Assembly (NCBI RefSeq): GCF_000526155.1
Contig: NZ_JAFN01000001.1
Location: 2,629,014 to 2,693,013 of the forward strand
Source of the DNA: Deferrisoma camini S3R1
Lineage (GTDB): Bacteria; Desulfobacterota; Deferrisomatia; Deferrisomatales; Deferrisomataceae
Direction: 5' to 3'
Length of the DNA: 64,000 bases
In this document: piece by piece, positions 46,662 through 57,526 of the stretch
Numbering within the stretch: the stretch's first letter is position 1
Layout: every line of letters starts with the position of its first letter
Translations under genes and position numbers: made by a program
Notes under the pieces: model-generated
What the model saw: only the letters and a program-made list of their open reading frames with translations
Databases searched by the model: none
What the model was told of the DNA's origin: nothing

Positions 46662-47450
46662 TCAGCCCACGGCTCGGTCCACGAACAGGTCCCACGCGAT
46701 CCGCGTGCCCGCGGCCAGGAGCACCAGCCCCAGCACCAGCCGCAGCACCCGCGTCGAAGTGCGATGGTGCCACCAGGCCCCCACCCGCACCCCGGGCATC
46801 ACCCCGGCGATGAGTGCCAGAGCCAGGGGGAACGGCACCTGCCCCGTGGCGGCCTTCCCCAGAAACCCCGCAAGGGATGAGGCGCACACGATCACCAAGT
46901 TGCTCCCCATGGCCACCCGGAGCGGCACCCGCAGCAGCCCGGTCATAGCCGGGATGAGCAGGAACGACCCCCCCTGCCCGACGAGCCCGCCGACAACCCC
47001 CACCACCGAGGCGACGCCCGCCGCCCCCCGCCGGGAAAAACCGCCGGGCCTGCGCGGCCGATCCTCGGGCGCCCGCGGAGGCCGGAACAGCAGGACCCCT
47101 GCGGCAAGCACCAGCACCCCGAACACGGCCAGCAACCCGTCAGGGGAAACGTACCGCGATAGCAATGCTCCGGCCAAGGACGCTACGAATATCACCGACG
47201 CCATGATCCCGGCCAGCCCCGGGTCCACCGAGCCCCGCCGTGCGTGGGAGAACGCACCCAGGAACCCCGCAAACAGGGACTGCGCGATGGTGAGCCCGCT
47301 GACCTGGTGCATGGACAGCGCCGCAAGCCCCAGGCCCGGGGGGACGTACAGAAGAAGCGGGGCCGTGACGATGCCGCCGCCGATCCCGAGAAACCCCGAC
47401 ACGACCCCGCCCAACAGCCCGATCCCCAAAACGGCTGCCATCTGCTCCAT
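46662..47450 (-). CDS. TauE/SafE-family transporter linked to selD
   Basis: 262 aa, about eight hydrophobic segments, family motifs 'GVVSGFLGIGGGIVTAPLLL' and 'GLVGQGGSFLLIPAMTGLLR'. ATG 47450 is chosen; the longer frame runs into the LysR gene. Adjacent to selD and divergent from a LysR gene, it is a candidate selenium or sulfur oxyanion transporter; that is inference. Confidence 0.85.
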   Translation of the reverse strand: MEQMAAVLGIGLLGGVVSGFLGIGGGIVTAPLLLYVPPGLGLAALSMHQVSGLTIAQSLFAGFLGAFSHARRGSVDPGLAGIMASVIFVASLAGALLSRYVSPDGLLAVFGVLVLAAGVLLFRPPRAPEDRPRRPGGFSRRGAAGVASVVGVVGGLVGQGGSFLLIPAMTGLLRVPLRVAMGSNLVIVCASSLAGFLGKAATGQVPFPLALALIAGVMPGVRVGAWWHHRTSTRVLRLVLGLVLLAAGTRIAWDLFVDRAVG

Positions 47451-47526
47451 GGGACCAGGGTAGCCCCCGGACGAAGTAAAAGGAAATTGATTGTTTTTCT
47501 TCTTCTCATTCATGTAGTTTTGGTTC

Positions 47527-48514
47527 ATGGACCTTCGGCGTCTCACCCTCCACCAGCTTCGCGTATTCCGGGCCGTGGCCCGGCACCGCAGCTTCACCCG
47601 GGCCGGCGAGGAGCTCGGGCTCACCCAGCCGGCCATATCGGCCCAGGTGCGCAGCCTTACCGAGATCCTCGGCGTGCCCCTGGTGGAGCAAATCGGGAAG
47701 CGCGTGTTCCTGACGGATGCCGGCCGCACGCTGCTGAACCGGGTGGAGCGGATCGAGGCGGAAGTGGCAGAACTGGGAGAGGCGTTCGAAGCCCTGAGGG
47801 ACGGGCGCCGGGGGTCGGTGCGGGTGGGGGCCAGCACGTCCATCGGCACCTACTTCCTGCCCGGGCTCATCGCCCGGTTCACGGCCCGGCACCCGGGGAT
47901 CGACGTCACTCTGGAGATCGAGAACTCGGCGCACATCCTGGAGGGGTTGCTCCGAAACGTCTTCGACGTGGCGTACGTGGGCGAGGCCGTGGCCGCAGCC
48001 GAGCTCGTGGCCGAGCCGTTCCAAGAGGACGAGATCTTCTTCGCGTGCGCCCCCGGCCATCCCCTTGCCCCCCCTCCCCCTTTCCACCAGGCAGCGGGCG
48101 GGAGGGCGGGGGGCTCGGGGGGGGACTGGCGAGGCACCGGGACCCCGGACCGGAAAACAGGGGATGACCCTGGAGGAGATCTGGCGCTACCGGGTGTTCG
48201 TGCGGGAGCCCGGCTCGGCCACCCGCCGCACGGTCGAGGCGTACTGCCTTGGCCGCGGGCTGCCCTGCCCCGAGGGCGTGCAGTTGGGCTCGGTGGAGGC
48301 GATCAAACGCTCGGTGATCGCCGGGCTCGGGGTGTCGTACTTCTCGGAGCTCACGGTGAGGGACGAGCTGGCCCGGGGCGAGCTGGTGCGCCTGGCGGTG
48401 GAGGGTTTCCGGGTGCGGCGCACCTTCTTCGAGGTGCGGCTCCGGGCCAAGCGCCCGGCGCCGGCCCTGGAGAGGTTCCTGCGGTTCACGCGCGCGTACC
48501 GCTCCGAGGGTTGA
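47527..48514 (+). pseudogene. LysR-family regulator disrupted by an insertion with frame change
   Basis: The first frame gives a good LysR helix-turn-helix ('RSFTRAGEELGLTQPAISAQ') and the first half of the effector domain to 'FACAPGHPLA' (about 48068). The second half ('TLEEIWRYRVFVREPGSATR' to the normal end) is in another frame from about 48163. Between them about 95 bp of G-rich, non-LysR sequence intervenes. It would have controlled the divergent TauE-selD operon, 76 bp away. Confidence 0.8.
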
Positions 48515-48551
48515 GCCGCCCGGAGCTTGCCCCGGGCGGCTCAAGTCGGGT

Positions 48552-49008
48552 CTACCAGGGGCAGTCGTCCCCCCACGCCATCGTACCCCGGGCCATCTGC
48601 CGCGGCCCGGGTCCCCAGCCGTGGCCGTCGTGCCACCGGCACGCCCATGGCCCGGGCATCCACGCGCCAGCCACCCCGGCCCCTTCCAGCTCGGCCCACG
48701 CCTTGGCCCGCAGCCCGGCGTACTCCTTCTCCAGGTCGTAGAGCTCCTGCCGCAGCTCCTCGGCCCGGTCCGCCTCGCCCGCGGCCAGGGCCGTGTCCAG
48801 GTCCCGGGCCGTGGTGCGCATCTTGGCCGCCAGGGTCGTGAACTCATCCGCGTACTTCTGGTGGATCTCCGTGGCCTGGGCCTGCACCGCCGGGTCGGTC
48901 GGCGCCCAGGCGGGGTTGCAGCCCCAACAGGCCTCGGCCTTTCCGGCCAGGGCCGTTCCGGCGAGGGCCACGGTCAGGCCTCCGGCGATCACAGGTGCTT
49001 CGTTTCAT
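48552..49008 (-). pseudogene. ZraP-like periplasmic metal-stress protein, copy 1 (5' frameshift)
   Basis: From GTG 48992 an open frame encodes the end of a signal peptide, ACWGCNPAWAP, a helical hairpin ('EFTTLAAKMRTTARDLDTAL', 'RAEELRQELYDLEKEYAGLR') and a His/Trp/Gly-rich tail. This is a Spy/ZraP/CnrX-like layout. The expected ATG at 49008, with GAGGTG before it, is out of frame by one base relative to the body, so the signal peptide is broken. A paralogue lies at 52134-52751. Confidence 0.65.
48621..48989. repeat. Direct repeat copy 1 (about 370 bp)
   Basis: Aligns without gaps to 52362-52730 (constant offset 3741) with about 20 mismatches counted by eye, about 95% identity. Covers most of the ZraP-like gene. 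Confidence 0.9.
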
Positions 49009-49019
49009 GACGCACCTCT

Positions 49020-49135
49020 TTCTGGTTCGGGTTGGGTTCGGGGAGGGGCGCCTTCGGCGGGGCTCCGTCCGCAGTAGGGACAGAAGGTCCAGCCGGTGCC
49101 CGCCACCCGGCTGCGGCCGGAGTAGGGGCCCTGAG
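49020..49135 (-). pseudogene. Remnant of zinc-ribbon gene (3' part)
   Basis: Minus-strand translation gives 'GRSRVAGTGWTFCPYCGRSP', matching the C-terminal ribbon of the intact zinc-ribbon gene at 52748-53095 (SRVVETDWIYCPYCG). Only the 3' part was duplicated. The wider gap 49009-49464 also holds the dyad and sigma-54 promoter listed next. Confidence 0.7.
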
Positions 49136-49233
49136 GTCGCTGCCGCACCGAGGAAACCGGGAGAAAACAGACCCCGTTTCCCGAGGGTTCGGGGTTTCGA
49201 ACAAGAACGAGGCGTTGCCGAGGGGGTAGGCGT

Positions 49234-49250
49234 TTTCCGAAATACGGAAA
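49234..49250. promoter_or_regulatory. Dyad TTTCCG-N5-CGGAAA
   Basis: Perfect 6-bp inverted repeat 84 bp upstream of the sigma-54 promoter at 49334. Candidate activator site. Confidence 0.4.
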
Positions 49251-49333
49251 CCGGTACCACAGGCCGTTGGCGGAGATGGCTTGGGGTTGCCGGTTTTCCG
49301 CATCAAAACAGGAGAAAGTTGTTGTTCGTATCC

Positions 49334-49349
49334 AGGCACGACATTTGCG
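49334..49349 (+). promoter_or_regulatory. Sigma-54 promoter of the metalloprotease-like lipoprotein
   Basis: AGGCACGACATTTGCG: GGCACG-N4-TTGC with the correct 10 bp between GG and GC. Only the first and last positions depart from consensus. The transcript would start near 49360, about 105 bp before the ATG. Confidence 0.65.
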
Positions 49350-49464
49350 AGACTACACAGAATCCGTGCCCGAAACCCTGTCCGGGTGCAACTGGAGCGC
49401 AATCGTTTGCAGGCCCGCCCGTTGCCCCGGTGGCTCTCCACCGCCGTGACGAGGAGGGGTCGCG

Positions 49465-51828
49465 ATGACGAGACGAACGGTCGGTTCCCTGCTGTTGCTG
49501 CTTTCGGGGCTCGTTTGGACCGCTTCCTGCGGCGGGGGTGGTGGGGGCGGCGGCGCGACAGGGGCGCCGTCCGGCCAGGACGACGCGTTCCGTCCGGTGG
49601 CGTCCGCGGAGATCGGGGCCGGGGGCGGCGAGGTGAGCGACGAAGGGGTGACGGTCCAGGTGCCGGAGAACGCGTGGGCGGACGAGGCCACGGTCGTGCT
49701 GTCCCGCTCGGACGACGGGGCGCCGTTCGGGGAGGGGACGGGTGCCACGGCCCTGTACCGCATCGACGGGTTCCCGGCCGAACGCGACGAGCGGCCCCGG
49801 ATCGTGTGGCGCCCGCAGGGGGTTGCGCCGGGGACCGAGATGGCGGTGGCCCTCGGCCGGAACGCGTACGCCAGGAGCCTGGACGACGAAGTGTTGGGCT
49901 ACCGCCTGCTGGCGTGCGTGGTGGACGACGACGGCGTGTGCTCGGTGGAGCTGCCGGCGGCGCCGCCCGCCGCCGGAAGGACGGGCCGGGCCGCCCCGGA
50001 CGTCGGGGAGACCGCCTCCTGGTTCTTCCAGGGGCTCTGGGGGACTGTCACGCACGACACCGCGCACTTCGCGATCGCGTACGTCCCGGCGGCCAGCCCG
50101 TGGTCGGAGTCCCAGACGCAGGCGTACGTGGAGGCCCTGGGCGGATACCTGGAGGACGCGTATGGGGCGTACGAGGCGGCCGGGTTCGACTACAGCCCCC
50201 GCACCGAGTGGCCGGTGGCGGTCACGGTCAAACCGCTCCAGGACACCGTCTTCGGCTACAGCGTGTCGGGGGACGACAACGACCTGTATCTGGAGTTCAA
50301 CGCGAAGAAGCTCGACGACGCCTCGAACGTGCGGGCCACGGTGTTCCACGAGTTCCTCCACCTCGTGCAGGAGCTGTACGTGCCGGGGAGCGGCGCCAGC
50401 GACACGTTGTGGCTCGACGAGGCGTGCGCCGTGTGGGCCGAGGGCCGGTTCGCCGGGGGCGCGGGGTACGTCTCCACGGTGCGCGAGGGCAACGAGCACG
50501 AGCCGTTCCAGGGGATCGGCCGGGAGACCTCGCAAGGGGACAAGACCGCCCAGGCGTACGGGTACGGCATGGCCGCTGCGGTGGGGTACCTGGCGGACGA
50601 GCACGGTGACAGCGTGGTGGTGGGGATGTACGAGCGCATCCGCGACGGCGCCACCGCGATCCAGTCGTTCCTGGCGGCCGCGGAGGATCCCGTGGAGGCG
50701 TGGTGGCCCGAGTTCGTGGAACGCTACGCGACGGGACGGTTGTCCCCGGACGTGACCCCCCAGGTGCTCTCGGCCCTGGCGGGCTCGGCCCAGACGATGC
50801 GCCTCGCGCGGTCGACGCCCTCGGCCGAACTCACGGCTTCTTCCCCCGACCTGTCGGCGCAGGTGTTCAAGGTCCTGCTCACCGACCCGGGGGTGGGCGT
50901 CGGCGCCGTCCTGGCGGCCGAACTCAAGGGGGACCTGGCCGGGTTCCCCCTGCGCGCGCTCCGGTACCGGTACCGGCCGGACGCAGAGGTGGAACTGGTG
51001 GCCGAGGGCGCCGGGTCGGTCGCCGTGCCCGACGTGGCAGAGCTCGCCCTGGACGGGTGGCACCTGCTGTTCGTGGCCGTGGACCCGGCGTGCGAGGGGG
51101 ACGGTTGCGGGGGCACCCGCACCGCCGAACTGGACCTCTCCCTGACCACGGCGGTATCGGAGCGCGCGCCGCCGTGCCCGGCCAGCGGGCCGCTGTGGGA
51201 GGGATGGCCGCTGCCGGAGGAGTGCGATACGACCCTCTACCCCCTGGACGACCTGAGGGAGGAGATCTGCTACGAGGACGCCGACGACGACGGCGTGTGC
51301 GACGAAGGGTACCAGTGCATCTATTTCAACACGGGAGCGCTGGACAGGGAGATCGTCATCCGCGACGAGGCCAGAAACGGGTACGTGAAAAGCTACAGCG
51401 GCGACGGCTCCCTGTACGGCGCGCTGCACTACACGAACGGCACGGTGGACGGGAAGAAACGCACGTTCTACCCCAACCTGTACTACCGGGACGTGATCGA
51501 CTACGTGGACGGCGTGGCCGAGGGGGACGCCTGGAGCTGTTACGACAGCGGGTCCGCCGCAGCGGCCTACCACCTGGTGTCCGGCGCCTACGACGGCGTG
51601 TTCGCCACGTACTACGAGGACGGGACCCTCGCTTCTGTGGCCTTCTTCTCGGACGGGAAGCGCGAGGGGCTCACGACGAGCTACCACGAGAACGGCGTGG
51701 TCTCGCAGGTCGCGCCGTACGCGGACGGGGTGCTGGACGGCAAGGTGATCGAGTACGACACGAACGGCCGGCAGATCTCGTGCACGGTGTACGAGCAGGG
51801 GACGGAGGTGGGGCCGTGCGACGAGTGA
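49465..51828 (+). CDS. Lipoprotein with gluzincin-like protease domain and MORN-type repeats
   Basis: 787 aa. Lipobox TASC22 followed by Gly8. A beta-rich region (40-200) leads to a zinc-protease signature HEFLH (295-299) with E319 in 'LWLDEACAVWAE' as likely third ligand. The C-terminal 130 residues hold MORN-variant repeats (YYEDGTLASVAFFSDGKREG, SYHENGVVSQVAPYADG, EYDTNGRQI). Expected on the outer membrane or periplasmic face. It lies between the two copies of a 370-bp direct repeat and behind a sigma-54 promoter, so it probably answers envelope or metal stress. Confidence 0.85.
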   Translation: MTRRTVGSLLLLLSGLVWTASCGGGGGGGGATGAPSGQDDAFRPVASAEIGAGGGEVSDEGVTVQVPENAWADEATVVLSRSDDGAPFGEGTGATALYRIDGFPAERDERPRIVWRPQGVAPGTEMAVALGRNAYARSLDDEVLGYRLLACVVDDDGVCSVELPAAPPAAGRTGRAAPDVGETASWFFQGLWGTVTHDTAHFAIAYVPAASPWSESQTQAYVEALGGYLEDAYGAYEAAGFDYSPRTEWPVAVTVKPLQDTVFGYSVSGDDNDLYLEFNAKKLDDASNVRATVFHEFLHLVQELYVPGSGASDTLWLDEACAVWAEGRFAGGAGYVSTVREGNEHEPFQGIGRETSQGDKTAQAYGYGMAAAVGYLADEHGDSVVVGMYERIRDGATAIQSFLAAAEDPVEAWWPEFVERYATGRLSPDVTPQVLSALAGSAQTMRLARSTPSAELTASSPDLSAQVFKVLLTDPGVGVGAVLAAELKGDLAGFPLRALRYRYRPDAEVELVAEGAGSVAVPDVAELALDGWHLLFVAVDPACEGDGCGGTRTAELDLSLTTAVSERAPPCPASGPLWEGWPLPEECDTTLYPLDDLREEICYEDADDDGVCDEGYQCIYFNTGALDREIVIRDEARNGYVKSYSGDGSLYGALHYTNGTVDGKKRTFYPNLYYRDVIDYVDGVAEGDAWSCYDSGSAAAAYHLVSGAYDGVFATYYEDGTLASVAFFSDGKREGLTTSYHENGVVSQVAPYADGVLDGKVIEYDTNGRQISCTVYEQGTEVGPCDE

Positions 51829-51880
51829 CCGGCGGCGGGACGCGTGGGGCGGACGCCCCGGTTGCGTGACCGCGACGCGC

Positions 51881-52113
51881 TCAGGCGCGGACCAGGGGCC
51901 CGAAGAACGCCGCGGCTAGGGCGGCGAGCACGGGCTCCGGGGCGTCCGGGGCGAGAAGCGACGCGATCCGGTCCGGGGACGGAGGCTGCGCCTGCTTCAG
52001 GAACGCGCGCCGCACGGCCCGGTGGAACCGCTGGACCGCCGGCGGGAGTTGCCCGAGCCGGCGCGCCAGGGGAGCCGTTCGTTCAGTCTGCGGACCGCTT
52101 CCGGGACGTCCAC
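51881..52113 (-). pseudogene. Small helical ORF with one-base deletion
   Basis: GTG 52113, preceded by GAGGAGG, opens DVPEAVRRLNERLP. The coherent continuation ARRLGQLPPAVQRFHRAVRR, then 'AQPPSPDRIASLLAPDAPEP', is one frame off and stops at 51881. Adding one C to the CCCC run near 52075 restores a single ORF. The helix pattern faintly recalls the N-terminal domain of MerB-like lyases, but this is not secure. Confidence 0.4.
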
Positions 52114-52133
52114 GCCGCCTCCTCGACCGCTGT

Positions 52134-52751
52134 TCAGGGGGCCTCGCCCACCCGTTGGGCGCCCCGCTGTCGAGCATACCCCACCCCCCGCGCGGGGCAA
52201 CCGCGGAGGCGGCTGCGGCCGGTGCGAAACGGAAGCGCCCCCTTCCCCGGCAGCAGGGAACGGGGTGCTTCCGGCCGGCCGGGTCTACCAGCGGTAGCCC
52301 GGGACGTCGCAGCCCCAGGGGCCGCCCATCCCCCGGGCCATCTGCCGCGGCCCATGCCCCGGTGGCCGTCGTGCCACCGGCAGGCCCACGGCCCGGGCAT
52401 CCACGCGCCAGCCACCCCGGCCCTTTCCAGCTCGGCCCACGCCTTGGCCCGCAGCCCGGCGTACTCCTTCTCCAGGTCGTAGAGCTCCTGCCGCAGCTCC
52501 TCGGCCCGGTCCGCCTGGCCCGCGGCCAGGGCCTCGTCCAGGTCCCGGGCCGTGGTGCGCATCTTGGCCGCCAGGGTCGTGAACTCATCCGCGTACTTCT
52601 GGCGGATCTCCACGGCCTGGGCCTGAACCGCCGGGTCGGTCGGCGCCCAGGCGGGGTTGCAGCCCCAACAGGCCTCGGCCTTTCCGGCCAGGGCTGCACC
52701 GGCCAGGGTCACCACCAGGGCTCCCGCGATCCACAGACGTTTCGTGCTCAT
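52134..52751 (-). CDS. ZraP-like periplasmic metal-stress protein, copy 2 (3' end possibly shifted)
   Basis: ATG 52751 opens MSTKRLWIAGALVVTLAG, a good signal peptide, then the same ACWGCNPAWAP and helical-hairpin body as copy 1. After WHDGH a 4-base deficit relative to copy 1 changes frame: the open frame runs to 52134 with a long basic tail, whereas the other frame gives MARGMGGPWGCDVPGYRW and stops at about 52307, much like copy 1's ending. Third gene of the sigma-54 operon from 53281. It probably acts as a zinc-binding periplasmic chaperone. Confidence 0.75.
   Translation of the reverse strand: MSTKRLWIAGALVVTLAGAALAGKAEACWGCNPAWAPTDPAVQAQAVEIRQKYADEFTTLAAKMRTTARDLDEALAAGQADRAEELRQELYDLEKEYAGLRAKAWAELERAGVAGAWMPGPWACRWHDGHRGMGRGRWPGGWAAPGAATSRATAGRPGRPEAPRSLLPGKGALPFRTGRSRLRGCPARGVGYARQRGAQRVGEAP
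52362..52730. repeat. Direct repeat copy 2 (about 370 bp)
   Basis: Partner of 48621-48989. Together they bracket the lipoprotein gene and could recombine to delete about 3.7 kb. Confidence 0.9.
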
Positions 52752-53095
52752 GACGTACCTCCTTCTCGGGTTGAGGGTTGGGAAGATGTCCTTCCTGCGG
52801 CCTCGTGACCGCAGTAGGGGCAGTAGATCCAGTCCGTTTCCACCACCCGGCTGCACCCCGGGCAGTGGGTTTTGAGGGTGTGGCCGCACCGGGGGCACCG
52901 GAAGAACACCGGCTCCACCGCACCGCCGCACGCCGGGCACGTGGCCGCCCCGGGGGCCGGCCGCCCCCGCCGAAAGGCCCGCACCGCGAGCCATACGACC
53001 AGGCCGAGCACGGCCAGGGTAACCAGCCCTCCCCAGGGGCCCCACAGACCGTGCCAGGGCATCCAGCGCATCCATCCGCCGGGCGAGCACCACAT
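52748..53095 (-). CDS. Membrane-anchored double zinc-ribbon protein
   Basis: 115 aa. Trp-rich N-terminus, one transmembrane helix (about 22-41), then CPACG...CPRCG and CPGC...CPYCG, two Cys4 zinc ribbons. The start follows GGAGGAA. Its stop overlaps the ZraP-like start (ATGA). Likely a metal-binding membrane protein in the sigma-54 operon. Confidence 0.85.
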   Translation of the reverse strand: MWCSPGGWMRWMPWHGLWGPWGGLVTLAVLGLVVWLAVRAFRRGRPAPGAATCPACGGAVEPVFFRCPRCGHTLKTHCPGCSRVVETDWIYCPYCGHEAAGRTSSQPSTREGGTS

Positions 53096-53112
53096 GACCG
53101 GTTCCTCCGGGC

Positions 53113-53238
53113 TCAGTAAGGGCAGCTCGGGCCATGGCGATGGCCCGGTCCATAAGGGTGATGGGGGTAGCAGCCGGCCAGGGCGGTGGCCCCGGCGAGC
53201 AGGCCGACGACGGCCAGAACGGTCCAGAACGTTTTCAT
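53113..53238 (-). CDS. 41-aa His-rich lipoprotein
   Basis: MKTFWTVLAVVGLLAGATAL then the lipobox ALAGC, and a mature part of only about 19 residues: CYPHHPYGPGHRHGPSCPY. The ATG follows GGAGGTG. First gene after the sigma-54 promoter at 53281 and 17 bp before the zinc-ribbon gene. Four His and two Cys in 19 residues suggest metal binding. No known family was recognised. Confidence 0.8.
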   Translation of the reverse strand: MKTFWTVLAVVGLLAGATALAGCYPHHPYGPGHRHGPSCPY

Positions 53239-53280
53239 GGCAGCACCTCCTGTACGTTGCTTGGTGTTGCCCATGGGAAA

Positions 53281-53296
53281 AGCAGGGGGCGTGCCA
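53281..53296 (-). promoter_or_regulatory. Near-perfect sigma-54 promoter of the small metal-protein operon
   Basis: Minus strand TGGCACGCCCCCTGCT against TGGCACGN4TTGCT: one mismatch and correct spacing. It lies between the sigma-54 regulator gene (53433-54812) and the His-rich lipoprotein. The same layout, an NtrC-type regulator with a sigma-54 promoter for a ZraP-like protein, is known from ZraSR-zraP. Confidence 0.82.
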
Positions 53297-53432
53297 AGGC
53301 GGGAAATTTTTTGTAATTACTGGTTATCACTTGAAAAACAAAGACAGAGAAGGGAACCGGGAGGGAGCAGGCGTCAAGAAAGAAGACGCCAGGAGGCGGG
53401 CAGGCGGGCTCGGGTGTCCAAAAGCTGGACGG

Positions 53433-54811
53433 TCAGGAGCGGCCGTACTCCTTGAGCTTGTTGATCAGGGTCTGACGGGAGATGCCGAGGATCTGGGCGG
53501 CCCGGGTGCGGTTGCCCCCGGTCTGCTCCAACGTTCGCAGGATCAGCTCGCGCTCGGCGTCCTTGAGGGTGCGGGGGCCCGCCGGGATGGGGGCCTGGGG
53601 CGCTGCGGCCGCCGCCCCTTGCAAAGCGGGGGGGAGTTCCTGGGGGGTGATGCGCTCCCCCAGGCACAGGATCACGGCCCGCTCCACGGCGTTTTGGAGC
53701 TCGCGCACGTTGCCCGGCCAGTCGTGGCGCACCAGGAGGTCCATGGCCTCGGGGGTGAACCCGGCCACGGGCTTGCGGTTCTTCTCGGCGTAGATCCGCA
53801 GGAAGTGCTCGGCCAGGAGGGGGATATCCTCGGGCCGGTCCCTGAGCGGCGGCAGGTGCACCGGCACCACGCTCAACCGGTAGTACAGGTCCTGGCGAAA
53901 GGCGCCCTCGGCCACCATGGCCTCCAGGTCCCGGTGGGTGGCCGCGATCACCCGCACGTCTACACGCAGGGTGCGGGTTCCCCCCAGCCGCTCGAACTCC
54001 CCCTCCTGGATCACCCGGAGCACCTTGGCCTGGGTGGCCGGGCTCATGTCGCCGATCTCGTCCAGGAACAGGGTGCCGCCGTGGGCCAGCTCGAACCGGC
54101 CCTTCCTCTGGGCGGTGGCGCCGGTGAACGCGCCGCGCTCGTGGCCGAACAGCTCGCTCTCCAGCAGGTTCTCGTGGAGGGCGGCGCAGTTCACCTTGAC
54201 GAACGGCTTGTCCCGGCGGGGGCTGTTCTGGTGGATGGCGTTGGCCACCAGCTCCTTGCCCGTGCCCGACTCGCCCGTGATCAGCACGGTGGCGTCCGAA
54301 GGGGCCACCAGGGCCAGGGTCTCGAACAGCTCCCGCATGGGCCGGCTGCGGCCGATGATGCTCGAAAAGTCGAACCGCTCGCCCAGCCGCTCCCGAAGCA
54401 GCCGGATCTCCTCCTCCAGCCGGCGAAACTCCAGGGCCTTGTCCAGCACCCGGGAGAGATCGGCCGCGTCCACCGGCTTGGTCAGGTAGTCGAACGCGCC
54501 CTTCTTCATGGCGGCCACGGCCGTGTCCACCGAGGCGTAGGCCGTCAGAACGATCACCGGCAGATCCGGCCGGACCGCCTTGATCGCCTCCAGGGCCTCG
54601 ATGCCACCCACCCGGGGCATCCGCAGATCCAGGAGCACCGCGTCCACCGGGTGGGTGCGCACCGCGTCCACCCCGGCGTCGCCGTCGTCGGCCTCAAGGG
54701 TCTCGTAGCCGGCTCCGGCCAGGAGTGCCCGCAGCATGGTGCGGTGACCCCGGTCGTCGTCCACCACGAGGATCCGGGGCTTGGTCCCGGCAGGGGCGGC
54801 CTCGCTTCCCA

Positions 54812-54812
<1 letters not shown>
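53433..54812 (-). CDS. Sigma-54-dependent response regulator (ZraR-like)
   Basis: 459 aa. Receiver with Asp in '[20 protein letters not shown]', AAA+ with GESGTGKE and GAFTGA, '[20 protein letters not shown]', and a Fis-type helix-turn-helix '[20 protein letters not shown]'. Its ATG shares a base with the stop of the metal ATPase, so metal export and stress response are co-expressed. No kinase is adjacent; the kinase at 62468-64000 is a possible partner. Confidence 0.94.
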
Positions 54813-57094
<2,282 letters not shown>

Positions 57095-57096
57095 GG

Positions 57097-57441
57097 TCAT
57101 CCCTCCTTCACGTGGCGCAGCCCCTCGGCGAACAGGGTACGCACGTGGTCGTCGTCGAGCCGGTAGTACACGAGCCTGCCCTCCCGCCGGGGTCGCACCA
57201 GGCGGTGGGCCCGGAGGATCCGGAGCTGGTGGCTCACGGCGCTCTGGCTCACGTCGAACAACTCGGCCAGGTCGCACACGCATAGCTCCCGCACCGAAAG
57301 GGCCAGGAGAATCCGCACCCGGGTCGGGTCGCCCAGCACTTTGAACGTCTCGGCCAGGGCCTCCACCGGCGCCCCGCCGACGGCCTTCCGGGCCTCCGCC
57401 ACCGCCTCGGGGTGGACCAGGGTCTCGCTGCAGGTCTCCAT
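57097..57441 (-). CDS. CadC/SmtB-type ArsR-family metal repressor
   Basis: 114 aa. N-terminal METCSE plus 'VRELCVCDLAELFDVSQSAV' give the Cys set of CadC-type Cd/Pb/Zn sensors (N-terminal Cys and CVC in the DNA-binding region). ATG 57441. The longer frame is not used because the operator dyad lies upstream of it. It controls the ATPase-regulator operon. Confidence 0.9.
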   Translation of the reverse strand: METCSETLVHPEAVAEARKAVGGAPVEALAETFKVLGDPTRVRILLALSVRELCVCDLAELFDVSQSAVSHQLRILRAHRLVRPRREGRLVYYRLDDDHVRTLFAEGLRHVKEG

Positions 57442-57459
57442 GGCATCCCTCCGATCGAA

Positions 57460-57473
57460 TGAACGATTGCTCA
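57460..57473. promoter_or_regulatory. CadC-type operator dyad
   Basis: TGAACGATTGCTCA, an imperfect inverted repeat close to TGAACAATTGTTCA, 19 bp before the repressor start and next to the AT-rich ATATATAAAGAAG segment likely to hold the -10 region. Confidence 0.6.
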
Positions 57474-57526
57474 TATATAAAGAAGTTAAAGAGAGGATGC
57501 AAGCCCTGGTTGAACGCAACTCGGTA

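Noticed and set aside
51881-52113. MerB (organomercurial lyase) fragment
   Set aside because: Only a vague helix pattern; none of the catalytic Cys/Asp residues of MerB are present.
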